Shown here piece by piece: positions 1-8,093 of a stretch of DNA of 59,035 nucleotides (position 1 is the first letter of the stretch; every line of letters begins with the position of its first letter). The stretch lies in assembly GCA_051861205.1 (NCBI GenBank), contig JBHYDC010000025.1, positions 1-59,035 on the forward strand, read 5' to 3'. The notes beneath the pieces were generated by a model. It was not told the origin of the DNA and did not search any database. It was given only the letters and a program-made list of their open reading frames with translations. Both the position numbers and the translations under genes were made by a program. The DNA is from JBHYDC01 sp051861205. GTDB lineage: Bacteria > Pseudomonadota > Alphaproteobacteria > Rhizobiales > Pleomorphomonadaceae.

Positions 1-485
1 TCGGTCAGCCCGCTCGACACCATCCACCAGCCGATCGCGCCTTGCAGCCCGCCGAGCACGAAGAGCGCGCCGATCCGGGGCAGCATCTCGCGCCGGATTC
101 GCCCGGTCACGGCGAACACGACGAAGGGCACGAAGAACACCAGTCCGATCACGCGGCCGAGCAGCCGGTGGCTCCACTCCCACCAGAAGATGAACTGGAA
201 CTCGGCAAGGCTCATGCCTTTGTTGATCAACTGGTATTCCGGGATCTGCCGGTATTTGTCGAACTCTTCCAGCCATTCCGCCTCGCCGATAGGAGGAATA
301 ATGCCGTGGATCGGCTTCCATTCGGTAATCGAAAGACCCGACTGCGTGAGGCGCGTCGCGCCGCCCACCACGATCATCGCAATAACGAAGGTCGCGACGG
401 TCCACAGCCAGGCGCGGACGGCTCTGTCGCCCTGAACGAGCTGGGTTGCGGAACGGGGCGGGGCGGAAGCGGCAAGGGTGGACAT
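1..485 (-). CDS. ctaA: Heme A synthase CtaA (COX15 family), C-terminus off the window
   Basis: Converts heme O to heme A in the inner membrane for cytochrome c oxidase. Only the first 161 or so residues are in the window; the gene runs off the left edge. The translation begins MSTLAASAPPRSATQ. It has a first membrane segment around residues 29-42 followed by the family hallmark GGATRLTQSGLSITEWKPI, and then a loop leading to WWEWSHRLLGRVIG, which carries a conserved heme-ligand histidine. The ATG at 485 was chosen because the reading frame and family N-terminus fit it. It is divergent from the DUF2842 gene across about 150 bases that contain a palindrome at 593-609. Identification is firm from these motifs; the missing half cannot be assessed. 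Confidence 0.93.
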   Translation of the reverse strand, partial: MSTLAASAPPRSATQLVQGDRAVRAWLWTVATFVIAMIVVGGATRLTQSGLSITEWKPIHGIIPPIGEAEWLEEFDKYRQIPEYQLINKGMSLAEFQFIFWWEWSHRLLGRVIGLVFFVPFVVFAVTGRIRREMLPRIGALFVLGGLQGAIGWWMVSSGLT

Positions 486-592
486 CGACAAACAGGCTCT
501 TTGGTTTGACGAAACGGGCCGCGACATCGTCGCCGCCTTCTCTTGGGCGGTGTCCTAGCATAAATAGCAGCCAAGCCGTCACTATCGCGGCA

Positions 593-609
593 CGCGACCA
601 CTGGTCGCG
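593..609. promoter_or_regulatory. Perfect 8-bp inverted repeat with 1-bp centre between ctaA and DUF2842 gene
   Basis: CGCGACCA and TGGTCGCG flank a single C. The element lies 24 bases upstream of the GTG start of the DUF2842 gene and about 108 bases upstream of ctaA. Its symmetry and its place between two divergent genes suggest an operator; no regulator can be named. Confidence 0.3.
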
Positions 610-633
610 CCGATCTGATTTTGGAGAAATGCT

Positions 634-852
634 GTGCCCGTTCGCCTGCGAAAACTGATCGGAACGGTGATCCTGATGCTGTTCGTACCGTTCTATGCCC
701 TGATGGCGATGTCGTTGGCCGTGTCGGTTCTGCCGGGCACCAACGGATGGATCCAGGCGATCTTCTATCTCGTCGCCGGGTTGTTCTGGGTACTGCCGGC
801 GGGCGTTGTGGTGACGTGGATGGTCAAGCCGCGGCAGCGCCGGGCGGCGTGA
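634..852 (+). CDS. DUF2842 family small membrane protein
   Basis: A 72-residue protein of unknown function with two hydrophobic segments (about residues 8-30 and 40-64) and a short basic tail ending KPRQRRAA. Length, topology and the motif LPGTNGWIQAIFY match the alphaproteobacterial DUF2842 family. The start is GTG, preceded by GGAG about 8 bases upstream. It is divergent from ctaA, a neighbour that is compatible with a membrane or respiratory context but does not prove one. The next gene starts 40 bases downstream on the same strand. Confidence 0.85.
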   Translation: MPVRLRKLIGTVILMLFVPFYALMAMSLAVSVLPGTNGWIQAIFYLVAGLFWVLPAGVVVTWMVKPRQRRAA

Positions 853-892
853 ACCTTTCCTCAATGCGCCGCTGTTTCAATACCGCGTCCGA

Positions 893-2131
893 ATGGAGCG
901 AGATCGGCGACGCTTGATGACCGTGGCACATGAACTCTGGACACCTCCGATCGCGTCCTGCGAAGCCGTGTCAGAGGATCGCGGCCTTTCCATCAGCGTC
1001 ACGGATGACGTCTCGGCCGCTTTGCCGTTCTGGCTCGACCTGGAAGCATCGGCGGTCGGCTCTCCGTTTCAGCGCCATGGGTTCGTGTCGGCCTTTTTGG
1101 CCCATACCGCGCCATCCAAGCCCGCCCGGCCGCTGATCGTGGTTGGGCGTGGGCAAGGTGGCGGGTTCGTTCTTCCGCTCCTGATCCTGCAGAACGGGCC
1201 GTTTCGGGTGGCTCGCTTTGCGGGCGGATCGCATACCAATTTCAACGTGGGCCTGTTTGCGCCGGAAACATGGGCGCGGCTTTCGCCGGCCGATGTCGAG
1301 GCCGTCTTCCGGGTGATCGACACGGCGCAAGCCGGCGTTGATCTCATCGACCTCAGAGGGCAGCCGCGCCGCCTAGCCGGACGTGAAAATCCCTTCGTCG
1401 ACGCTCGCTCGCGCCCGGCACCGCACTGCGGATGGGATCTCAGTCTGGAAGGCGGGATGGACGCGGTGCTGGAGCGGCACCGGGGCGCGCGCAAACGCAA
1501 GAACCTTAAAGCGAAAACCAAGGGCCTGTCCGCGCTCGGCGCGGTGACCTGGCGGCGGGCCGAAACGCTTTCGGAAGCCGGCCACATCCTGGATACCTTC
1601 TTCGAGCAGAAAGCCCGGCGCTTCGCCCAGCAGGGCCTGCCCGATGTCTTCGCCGCGCCGTCTGTGCGCGCCCTGTTTCGATCCGCCATCCGCTCCAGCG
1701 GGCCGGCGGGGCCGCTGCTGAGTTGCAGCGCACTCGACGTTGGCGGAACAATTCGCGCCACGATGATTTCCGCGTCCTTCGGCGGCACCGAATTCCTCTT
1801 GATGAACTCCTTCGCGCTCGATGCCAGCGCCAAATGGAGCCCGGCCGAAGTCGCGCTGTTTCATCAGATCGAGGATTGTTGCAACCGAGGCATCGAGCGC
1901 GTCGATTTCGGCGTGGGCGACGCCCGCTACAAGCGATCGTGGGCCGACGCCGAGGTGGCGCTGACCGATACGCTGGTGCCGCTCACGGCTAAAGGCACTC
2001 TCGCCGCGACGATGTTGAAATGGCAGCGCTCGGGCGTCGATATCGTTAGAAAGAGCCCTGCCCTCAGCGCATTTGCCCAAAGGATCCGCCGGCGCGCGCA
2101 TGGGGACGCGAGCGACGGCGACGGGGATTAA
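893..2131 (+). CDS. GNAT-type acyltransferase of the CelD/BioF2-like family (exopolysaccharide-associated)
   Basis: A 412-residue protein of the acetyltransferase group (Acetyltransf_6, also called CelD/BcsL) that often sits in rhizobial cellulose and exopolysaccharide loci. The N-terminal half has the FQRHGFVSAFL and FAGGSHTNFNVGLF segments typical of this family. The C-terminal half, starting near RGARKRKNLKAKTKGL, carries a GNAT fold ending with IERVDFGVGDARYKRSW, the family signature. An acyl donor and a sugar or polymer acceptor are inferred, not visible. ATG 893 and ATG 917 are both possible starts; neither has a strong ribosome-binding site. It converges on the Wzz-like gene, whose stop is adjacent at 2132, so the two genes end back to back with no room for a separate terminator. 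Confidence 0.8.
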   Translation: MERDRRRLMTVAHELWTPPIASCEAVSEDRGLSISVTDDVSAALPFWLDLEASAVGSPFQRHGFVSAFLAHTAPSKPARPLIVVGRGQGGGFVLPLLILQNGPFRVARFAGGSHTNFNVGLFAPETWARLSPADVEAVFRVIDTAQAGVDLIDLRGQPRRLAGRENPFVDARSRPAPHCGWDLSLEGGMDAVLERHRGARKRKNLKAKTKGLSALGAVTWRRAETLSEAGHILDTFFEQKARRFAQQGLPDVFAAPSVRALFRSAIRSSGPAGPLLSCSALDVGGTIRATMISASFGGTEFLLMNSFALDASAKWSPAEVALFHQIEDCCNRGIERVDFGVGDARYKRSWADAEVALTDTLVPLTAKGTLAATMLKWQRSGVDIVRKSPALSAFAQRIRRRAHGDASDGDGD

Positions 2132-4327
2132 TCAGGCGGCCTCGTCCACATGACCGCCGTCCGGAACCGGAACGACCGACATGCGCTGAACGCCCGCCCG
2201 CGTCAGCACCTCGAAGGCCTCGCTTACGTCCGGATCCTCCGCGTCGCCTACCAAAACGGCATGATCGGCCATGGTAATCAGGCGCAGGCGGCTCGGGTCC
2301 GGCGCGATCACGCCAAGATCCATCAGCACGAGATCGTAGGTGTGCTCCAGCGCGGTCAGCATGGTCTCGAACCCGCCGTCGTCGAGCATCGCCTCGCTCA
2401 GGGGTTCGCGGCCAACGCCGATTTCGTGGGCGCGGGTGGACGGATTGCGCCGGATTATTTCGGAAAAGGCGGCTTTGCCGTTGATGAGGTCAGTGAGCCC
2501 TGCGCCGCCGATGCCGGCGTGAGCGGGCACGGCGTCCACGACCACCAAACGGTCGCCTTCATCGGTCGAAAGCTTGGAGAAGGTCGCGACCATGCGCTCG
2601 ACGTCGCTCGCGGCGCCGACGCCGACAACAGCAACGCGGACGGCACCATCGGCAATCAGCATTGCGTGCAGACCTTCCAGAACTTGGAGCGGCGTGGCGA
2701 CGCGCCGGCGGTGCGGGCGGGCGGCAGACTCGTCCGTGGCATGGCTCTGCGCGGTTGCCTCGGCCACGCGGGCCTTGAAACGGGCAAGCCGTTCATCGAC
2801 GGATGGCGCCGCCGCCGGCGCTCGGACCGCCTTTGGTTCAGGCTCCCGGCGCGGCTTCGGATCCGCTTCCACACGGTCCGGTTCGCGCAGGACGCGGGGG
2901 CTGACCGGCGCGGCGGACAGGCGCTGAAGCGCCTGACCGGACATGAATTCGGTGGTGATGATGCCGGATATGAAAATGAGGAAGGCCGCCAGCGTAGCGA
3001 CGATCGTGAAGGGCACGACCTTAGGGAAAGTCGGCTCGGCCGGGGTCGCAGCCCGCGAGATCACGCGGGCGTCGGCCGGTAGAACGCCGGCGTTCTGGCG
3101 GGCCACCGCCTCGCGGTAGCGCGATAGCATGCTCTCCAAAAGCTCGCGCTGCGAGGTGGCCTCGCGTTCCAAAGCGCGCAGATCCACCTCGCTCCGGTTG
3201 TCCTGTGCCGAGGTTGCCTTCAGCGCGGTGAGCGAGTTTTCCAGAGATACGATCCGCGCGGCCGCCACCTTCGCGTCGGCATCCAAGGTCGCCAGAACGC
3301 GCCGGGCCTCCGCCGCCTGCTGGCTCACGATATCGCCGACTTGCGAGTTGAGCGCCTTGATCTGCGGGTGGCCGGGCAGCAACGTTACCGAAAGCTCCGA
3401 CAGGCGGCTGCGGAGCGCAATCTCGCGGGCGCGCAAGGCGCGGAAGGTGTCGCTGTCGATCACGGCGGCGGCGGTTTCCAGGTTGCCGCCATCTTTCAAC
3501 AGCGCCCGCAACTGCGCGGCCTTTGACTCCGCCGCCGTCTGATCGGCGCGCGCGGCAGCGACACTGTTGCCGATGTCGGTGATCTGCTGGCGCGCGATCG
3601 AGGTATTGTTCTCGCCGACGATCAAGTCGCTGCCTGACCGGTATCGCTCGGTCGCGGCCTCCGCGTCGCGCACCTTCACCCGCAGCGTCTCGATTTCCTC
3701 GCCGAGCCAGCGGGTCTGGTCCTCGCTGGTGCGGCGTTTGGCTTCTGCTTGAAGCTCCATGTATTTCGCCGCGATCGTGTTGGCGGCTGTTGCGGCCAAC
3801 TCCCGATCGCGCGAGGCGAATTGAACGACCACGACGCGCGAGCCCTCAACCCGGTAGACGGTGAGGTGCTCCATGAAGGTGTCGAGCACGCGCTCTTCCG
3901 CCGAAACCCTCATGGGATCGCGCCCGAGCCCGACCGTTGCGAGGACGCTCTGGAGGATGCCGGAGCCGGAGCCGTTGAATTCAGCGCTCTCGCCCAGTTT
4001 GAGCGTTTCGGCGACGCGGCGCGCCAAATCGCGCGAGGTCAGAAGTTGCACCTGACTGGTTACAGTCTCGGCATCAACCGTCCCGCGGTCGCTTCCGTTC
4101 TGGCGGTCGCGGGTAATGTCGACCTCGCGGTTTTCGATGAGGATCTTGGTTTCCGCTTGAAAGCGCGGCGGGATAAGGGAGAGGACGACGAAGGTGCCCA
4201 CGGCGACGCCCAGCGTCGCGGCCGCGATGATCAAACGCCGGCGCCAGACCGCGCCGAGGATGGCCTTCAAATCCAGAGCGACATCGTCCTCCAGATGAGG
4301 GCGCCCCTCGATCGATTTGAGCATCAT
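2132..4327 (-). CDS. Wzz/ExoP-type polysaccharide co-polymerase with degenerate C-terminal tyrosine-kinase-like domain
   Basis: Inner-membrane chain-length/co-polymerase protein of 731 residues that would control polymer length and couple the polymerase to the export channel. A membrane segment at about 31-53 is followed by a long periplasmic coiled-coil region with Wzz motifs. A second membrane segment lies at about 436-460, preceded by the proline-rich AATPAEPTFPKVVPF. The cytoplasmic part has a Pro/Arg-rich linker and then a domain shaped like a BY-kinase (about 560-731). Where Walker A should be, the sequence is VAVVGVGAASDVER, with no GKS/T. Walker A' is reduced to VVVDAVP, Walker B resembles YDLVLMDLG, and no C-terminal tyrosine cluster exists. 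The ATG at 4327 was preferred over an upstream GTG (4399) because GAAGG lies about 8 bases before it. It is divergent from the export lipoprotein gene. Confidence 0.85.
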   Translation of the reverse strand: MMLKSIEGRPHLEDDVALDLKAILGAVWRRRLIIAAATLGVAVGTFVVLSLIPPRFQAETKILIENREVDITRDRQNGSDRGTVDAETVTSQVQLLTSRDLARRVAETLKLGESAEFNGSGSGILQSVLATVGLGRDPMRVSAEERVLDTFMEHLTVYRVEGSRVVVVQFASRDRELAATAANTIAAKYMELQAEAKRRTSEDQTRWLGEEIETLRVKVRDAEAATERYRSGSDLIVGENNTSIARQQITDIGNSVAAARADQTAAESKAAQLRALLKDGGNLETAAAVIDSDTFRALRAREIALRSRLSELSVTLLPGHPQIKALNSQVGDIVSQQAAEARRVLATLDADAKVAAARIVSLENSLTALKATSAQDNRSEVDLRALEREATSQRELLESMLSRYREAVARQNAGVLPADARVISRAATPAEPTFPKVVPFTIVATLAAFLIFISGIITTEFMSGQALQRLSAAPVSPRVLREPDRVEADPKPRREPEPKAVRAPAAAPSVDERLARFKARVAEATAQSHATDESAARPHRRRVATPLQVLEGLHAMLIADGAVRVAVVGVGAASDVERMVATFSKLSTDEGDRLVVVDAVPAHAGIGGAGLTDLINGKAAFSEIIRRNPSTRAHEIGVGREPLSEAMLDDGGFETMLTALEHTYDLVLMDLGVIAPDPSRLRLITMADHAVLVGDAEDPDVSEAFEVLTRAGVQRMSVVPVPDGGHVDEAA

Positions 4328-4356
4328 GCGGGTACCTTCACTCACAGCAACCTCGT

Positions 4357-4388
4357 GCTTAAACCGACGTGGTAACCACGCGGTTAAG
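4357..4388. promoter_or_regulatory. Long near-perfect inverted repeat upstream of wzz-like gene
   Basis: Arms GCTTAA-CCG-CGTGGT and ACCACG-CGG-TTAAGC pair around one central A, with only two single-base bulges in the left arm. It sits about 30 bases upstream of the wzz-like start, inside the divergent wzz/wza intergenic region. It may be a DNA operator controlling one or both exopolysaccharide transcripts, or an mRNA leader hairpin. Confidence 0.45.
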
Positions 4389-4541
4389 CGAAGCTGCACA
4401 ACTTTAACTTTTGACGACGGTGAGGGGGCGCCCGTGCCTTCGCATTCGCAGTTCGTTAACCATGACGGCGATAGCCTTCATTACCGGCGCGGGCCTTTCA
4501 TAGGCCTCGCGCCGTGACGCATGAAGGGTGGATTACAGCGA

Positions 4542-5093
4542 ATGCGACGCCGAACGTTTCTGGCTCTTCTGGCCGTTCCGGTGGTTGCCTGCGTGCCCCG
4601 TGCGGACCCGCAGCGGCTGACCGAGGGCTTAAGCGGCCCTTACCGGCTGGACAGCGGCGACAAGCTGCGCATTACCGTTTTCGAGCAAGCGTCGCTGACA
4701 AACACCTACTCGGTGGACGAATCCGGCCATGTCACCCTGCCCCTGATCGGCTCGGTGCCGGCGCGCGGCAGCACGACCCAGGAATTGGCCGGCCGGATCG
4801 CCGGAGAATTGCGCAAGGGATACCTCCGCAATCCCGATATCTCTGTCGAGGTCGATACTTACCGGCCCTTCTTCATCATGGGCGAAGTGCGTAATCCGGG
4901 CCAATACACCTACGTCAACGGCCTGACCGCGCAAACGGCCATCGCGATCGCGGGCGGCTTCACGGCCAGAGCTTCGGAGCGGACGGTCGAGATCACCCGG
5001 CGTATCAACGGCAACTCGATCACCGGCAGCGTGCCCGTGACGGACCCGGTTCGCCCTGGCGACGTGATCAGGGTTCGGCAACGCATTCTATAA
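4542..5093 (+). CDS. Polysaccharide export lipoprotein (Wza/ExoF-like, Poly_export plus SLBB)
   Basis: Outer-membrane or periplasmic auxiliary protein of 183 residues for exopolysaccharide export. It starts with a twin-arginine-like basic stretch and a lipoprotein signal, MRRRTFLALLAVPVVAC, in which VVAC is the lipobox. The Poly_export domain follows (YRLDSGDKLRITVFEQ, then the VTLPLIGSVPARGSTTQELA block), and then an SLBB motif (FFIMGEVRNPGQYTYVNGLT). It is shorter than E. coli Wza and lacks its C-terminal amphipathic barrel helix, as is common for rhizobial ExoF-type proteins. ATG 4542 was preferred over ATG 4521 because AAGGGTGGA lies at the right distance. It is the first gene of the plus-strand exopolysaccharide group. 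Confidence 0.88.
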   Translation: MRRRTFLALLAVPVVACVPRADPQRLTEGLSGPYRLDSGDKLRITVFEQASLTNTYSVDESGHVTLPLIGSVPARGSTTQELAGRIAGELRKGYLRNPDISVEVDTYRPFFIMGEVRNPGQYTYVNGLTAQTAIAIAGGFTARASERTVEITRRINGNSITGSVPVTDPVRPGDVIRVRQRIL

Positions 5094-5263
5094 TATGCGT
5101 TTTGAATATCTTAATGGATTTTAACTAGTTTTATTCATCGGTGTTTAACTTCTGGAAAGCTTAACATCAACAATTGCATGCTTTTAACCCAGTGGATCCC
5201 GTTTTCAGGCATTATCGAAGCTGACGGAAAGTTGCCCCAAGTAGGGCGCGGTCCAGGAAAGCT
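5094..5263 (+). promoter_or_regulatory. AT-rich intergenic region upstream of the glycosyltransferase gene
   Basis: This 170-base stretch is conspicuously AT-rich compared with its GC-rich surroundings, with many TTAA and TTTTAA steps between 5100 and 5190. It probably carries the promoter for the glycosyltransferase-polymerase group. In rhizobia, AT-rich exopolysaccharide promoters are often bound by the Ros/MucR zinc-finger regulators; that assignment here is inference. No confident -35/-10 pair was seen. Confidence 0.35.
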
Positions 5264-6478
5264 ATGATGCACGGGCAGGCTCCACTTCGAATCGTCCATT
5301 GCGTGAGGTCTCCGATCGGGGGAATCTTTCGCCATATCGTCGATCTGGCGACCGCTCAGACGCGCATGGGCCATGAGGTCGGCGTGATCTGCGACGCGAG
5401 CACGGGCGGCGCATTCGAAGAGGCCATAATCGACGACGTTGCGCCGAAGCTGGCCTTCGGAGTTCACCGCATCGGCATGCGCCGGCACCTATCGATGTCC
5501 GATTTGCGCGCCACCGTGGATATGCTCCGCATGATCAAGGCGCTTAGCCCCGACGTCGTGCACGGACACGGCGCCAAGGGCGGCGCCTTCGCACGATCGA
5601 TCGGCAGCATGATCGGGCTCGGCGGCCGCCGTCCGCTCCGGGTGTATTGCCCGCATGGCGGAAGCCTGCATTATGATCCACGAACCCGCGACGGGGCGAT
5701 CTATTTCCGCTTGGAACGTTTCCTGGAGCGGTTCACCGACGGCTTTGTGTTCGTATCGGACTATGAGGAAAATACCTACCGAGCCAAAGTCGGCATGCCG
5801 ACCCGCCCGGTGCGCCGCGTTTACAACGGACTGCGGCCGACCGAGTTCGAGCCCATCGAACCGAACGCGGCGATGGCGGATCTTATGTTCGCGGGCATGA
5901 TGCGCGACCTGAAAGGCCCGCAGGTGCTGATCGACGCGCTTTGCGTGCTCGCCGACCGTTACAATCTGCGGCCGACCGTTCGCTTCGTCGGCGCCGGCGA
6001 CGACCGGGCATCCTATGAGAACCGGATCGCTACGCTTGGGCTTCAGGACCGGGTAACGTTCGTCGATCCGCTGCCCACGCGGGAGGCATTGGCGCAGGGC
6101 CGGGTCTTGATCGTGCCGAGCTTGGCGGAGTCGATGCCATACATCGTGCTCGAAGCTGCCGCCGCGCGCATTCCCATGATTGCAACCCATGTGGGCGGCA
6201 TTCCGGAGATATTCGGCAATCATTCCAGCCGCCTCATTGCGGCGGGTGACCCCGTCGAGCTTGCGTCCGCCATTGCCCACACGCTGGCGCACATGGACAA
6301 GGCCCGCGCGGACGCGATGGTACTCGGCCGGGAGATTGCAGGCCGGTTCTCGCTGGATCGTATGGCGGACGAAATTGTCGAATTCTACGAAGACATGATC
6401 GAACGCAAAAAACCCAATCATCAAAAACGATCCGCAGCGGGAACGATAAAGCGGATCAGGGTCGGTCAATCTCGGTGA
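5264..6478 (+). CDS. GT4-family glycosyltransferase (exopolysaccharide)
   Basis: Cytoplasmic GT-B glycosyltransferase of 404 residues that would transfer a sugar from a nucleotide donor onto the lipid-linked exopolysaccharide repeat unit. The N-terminal acceptor domain shows the GGIFRHIVDLATAQTRMGHEV block typical of GT4 enzymes (glycine-rich loop near residue 19) and HGHGAKGGAFAR. The C-terminal donor domain has FAGMMRDLKGPQVLIDAL, FVGAGDDR, and the nucleotide-sugar motif PSLAESMPYIVLEAAA followed by ATHVGGIPEI. Its basic C-terminal tail after residue 380 is not conserved in the family. AGGAAAG precedes the ATG at 5264. It is 22 bases upstream of the phosphotransferase gene, so the two are probably cotranscribed. 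Sugar specificity cannot be read from the sequence. Confidence 0.88.
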   Translation: MMHGQAPLRIVHCVRSPIGGIFRHIVDLATAQTRMGHEVGVICDASTGGAFEEAIIDDVAPKLAFGVHRIGMRRHLSMSDLRATVDMLRMIKALSPDVVHGHGAKGGAFARSIGSMIGLGGRRPLRVYCPHGGSLHYDPRTRDGAIYFRLERFLERFTDGFVFVSDYEENTYRAKVGMPTRPVRRVYNGLRPTEFEPIEPNAAMADLMFAGMMRDLKGPQVLIDALCVLADRYNLRPTVRFVGAGDDRASYENRIATLGLQDRVTFVDPLPTREALAQGRVLIVPSLAESMPYIVLEAAAARIPMIATHVGGIPEIFGNHSSRLIAAGDPVELASAIAHTLAHMDKARADAMVLGREIAGRFSLDRMADEIVEFYEDMIERKKPNHQKRSAAGTIKRIRVGQSR

Positions 6479-6500
6479 TAGCATTTGAAGGCATAGGACT

Positions 6501-8006
6501 ATGACTTCCGTACCCCCTATGGCAGAGCGCCGGCGCAGATATCGCCCCAAAACGCACCGCCTCACCGATCGCGCCCGGTCCGTGGCGACGGCGTTTCGCA
6601 ACAACGCGCTTGCGCCATCACTGGTGTCGGGCGTGGCGGCAGGCTTTGAGTTCTCGGCGCTGGCTGTCGCGGGCGTTTTTGCCGGCTGGGCCTTTTTCGG
6701 CTCGCAGCTTCTTTCACTTTCCGTACTCGGACCGGCGTTGGGCGCGGCTTTCCTGACTATACTGGCCCTCTATGCCGGCCGAAGCTACGAAATCGCGACT
6801 ATGCGCAGTCATCAAACGCGGCTTGCGCGCGTTCTAATCGCCTGGACATCGTTCATGGCGATCGTGACCCTGACGCTGGTCCTGACGGACGCCGCCCCGC
6901 ATCTACCCCGCAGTTGGTATCCCTTCTGGTACAGCGCCGGCGTCTTCACGGCTGTTCTGGCGTCGGCGGTCACATCGGCGACCGTGACGCGGCTGACGGC
7001 AGCCGGGCGGTTGCATCGCCGTGTCGTGATCGTGGGCTGCGGAGCGCGGGCGGACAGCGTGATCGCCGCGCTTGAGAAAACCGGCAGTAACGAAGTGCGT
7101 ATAATTGGCATCTTCGACGATCGCTCGGTCGAACGCACGCCGGTCAGCCAGACGGGATACCCGAATCTTGGCAATATCAGCGATCTCGTTCAGTTCGCCC
7201 GCGTCGCATCGGTCGATCTCTTTATCGTATCGTTGCCGATAGCGGCCGAAAAACGCCTGCTTCAAATCTTGAAACAACTCTGGGTTCTGCCGGTCGACAT
7301 CCGGCTTGCCGCCGGTTCCCATAGCTTGCGCTTCCGGCCGCGCTCCTATTCCTACATCGGCTCGGTGCCGCTGCTCGACATTTTCGACAAGCCGATCGCC
7401 GGCTGGGATTCGGTGATCAAGAGGGCGTTCGATCTGGTTCTGGTCAGCCTTTCGCTGGTGGTGCTTTCGCCTGTGATGGTGGCGACCGCCATCGCGATCC
7501 GCATGGATTCGTCCGGGCCGCTGCTGTTTCGCCAGAAGCGCTATGGCTTCAACAATGAAGTGATCGAAGTCCTCAAGTTCCGGTCCATGTTTCAGGAAGC
7601 GACGGACCCTGGCGCAAAACACGCCGTCACGCGCGGTGATCCACGCGTCACCCGCGTGGGGCGCTTCATGCGGCGCACATCGATCGACGAATTGCCGCAG
7701 CTTATCAACGTGCTGCGAGGTGAGCTTTCTCTCGTGGGCCCGCGTCCGCACGCCGTCAATGCGCACACCTCCGAGCGGCTGTGGGAGGAAGTGGTGGACG
7801 GGTATTTCGCCCGCCACAGAGTGAAGCCCGGTGTGACCGGATGGGCGCAGATCAACGGATGGCGCGGCGAAGTCGACACGCCTGATAAGATCCAGCGGCG
7901 GGTCGAGCACGACCTTCACTACATTGAGAATTGGTCCGTCTTCTTCGATCTCTACATCCTGATGCTGACCCCGCTGCGGATCCTGGACCAGGAAAACGCC
8001 TATTGA
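6501..8006 (+). CDS. Undecaprenyl-phosphate glucose/galactose-1-phosphate transferase (WcaJ/PssY/ExoY type)
   Basis: Membrane enzyme of 501 residues that starts repeat-unit synthesis by moving a hexose-1-phosphate from a nucleotide sugar to undecaprenyl phosphate. It has the long WcaJ architecture. Four N-terminal membrane segments (about 45-155) are followed by a CoA-binding-like Rossmann region (RRVVIVGCGARADSVIAAL). A membrane-hairpin segment then leads into the catalytic domain. Catalytic-domain motifs include KRAFDLVLVSLSLVVLSP, LFRQKRYGFN, LKFRSMF, RRTSIDELPQLINVL, LSLVGPRPHAV and VKPGVTGWAQINGWRG. It lies in the middle of the plus-strand exopolysaccharide group, 22 bases after the glycosyltransferase gene. 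Family assignment is firm; the sugar is probably glucose, by analogy only. Confidence 0.92.
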   Translation: MTSVPPMAERRRRYRPKTHRLTDRARSVATAFRNNALAPSLVSGVAAGFEFSALAVAGVFAGWAFFGSQLLSLSVLGPALGAAFLTILALYAGRSYEIATMRSHQTRLARVLIAWTSFMAIVTLTLVLTDAAPHLPRSWYPFWYSAGVFTAVLASAVTSATVTRLTAAGRLHRRVVIVGCGARADSVIAALEKTGSNEVRIIGIFDDRSVERTPVSQTGYPNLGNISDLVQFARVASVDLFIVSLPIAAEKRLLQILKQLWVLPVDIRLAAGSHSLRFRPRSYSYIGSVPLLDIFDKPIAGWDSVIKRAFDLVLVSLSLVVLSPVMVATAIAIRMDSSGPLLFRQKRYGFNNEVIEVLKFRSMFQEATDPGAKHAVTRGDPRVTRVGRFMRRTSIDELPQLINVLRGELSLVGPRPHAVNAHTSERLWEEVVDGYFARHRVKPGVTGWAQINGWRGEVDTPDKIQRRVEHDLHYIENWSVFFDLYILMLTPLRILDQENAY

Positions 8007-8093
8007 GGCAGCGCCGCGCGCCTGTGCAACGCTCTATTCACCCTGAGCGGGCACAGTTGCGGCGATTACCACAGCTTCCGAGATCCCTTCGTA

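Noticed and set aside
5489..6604. 371-codon minus-strand frame opposite the glycosyltransferase gene
   Set aside because: Antisense shadow; the opposite strand encodes clear GT4 motifs.
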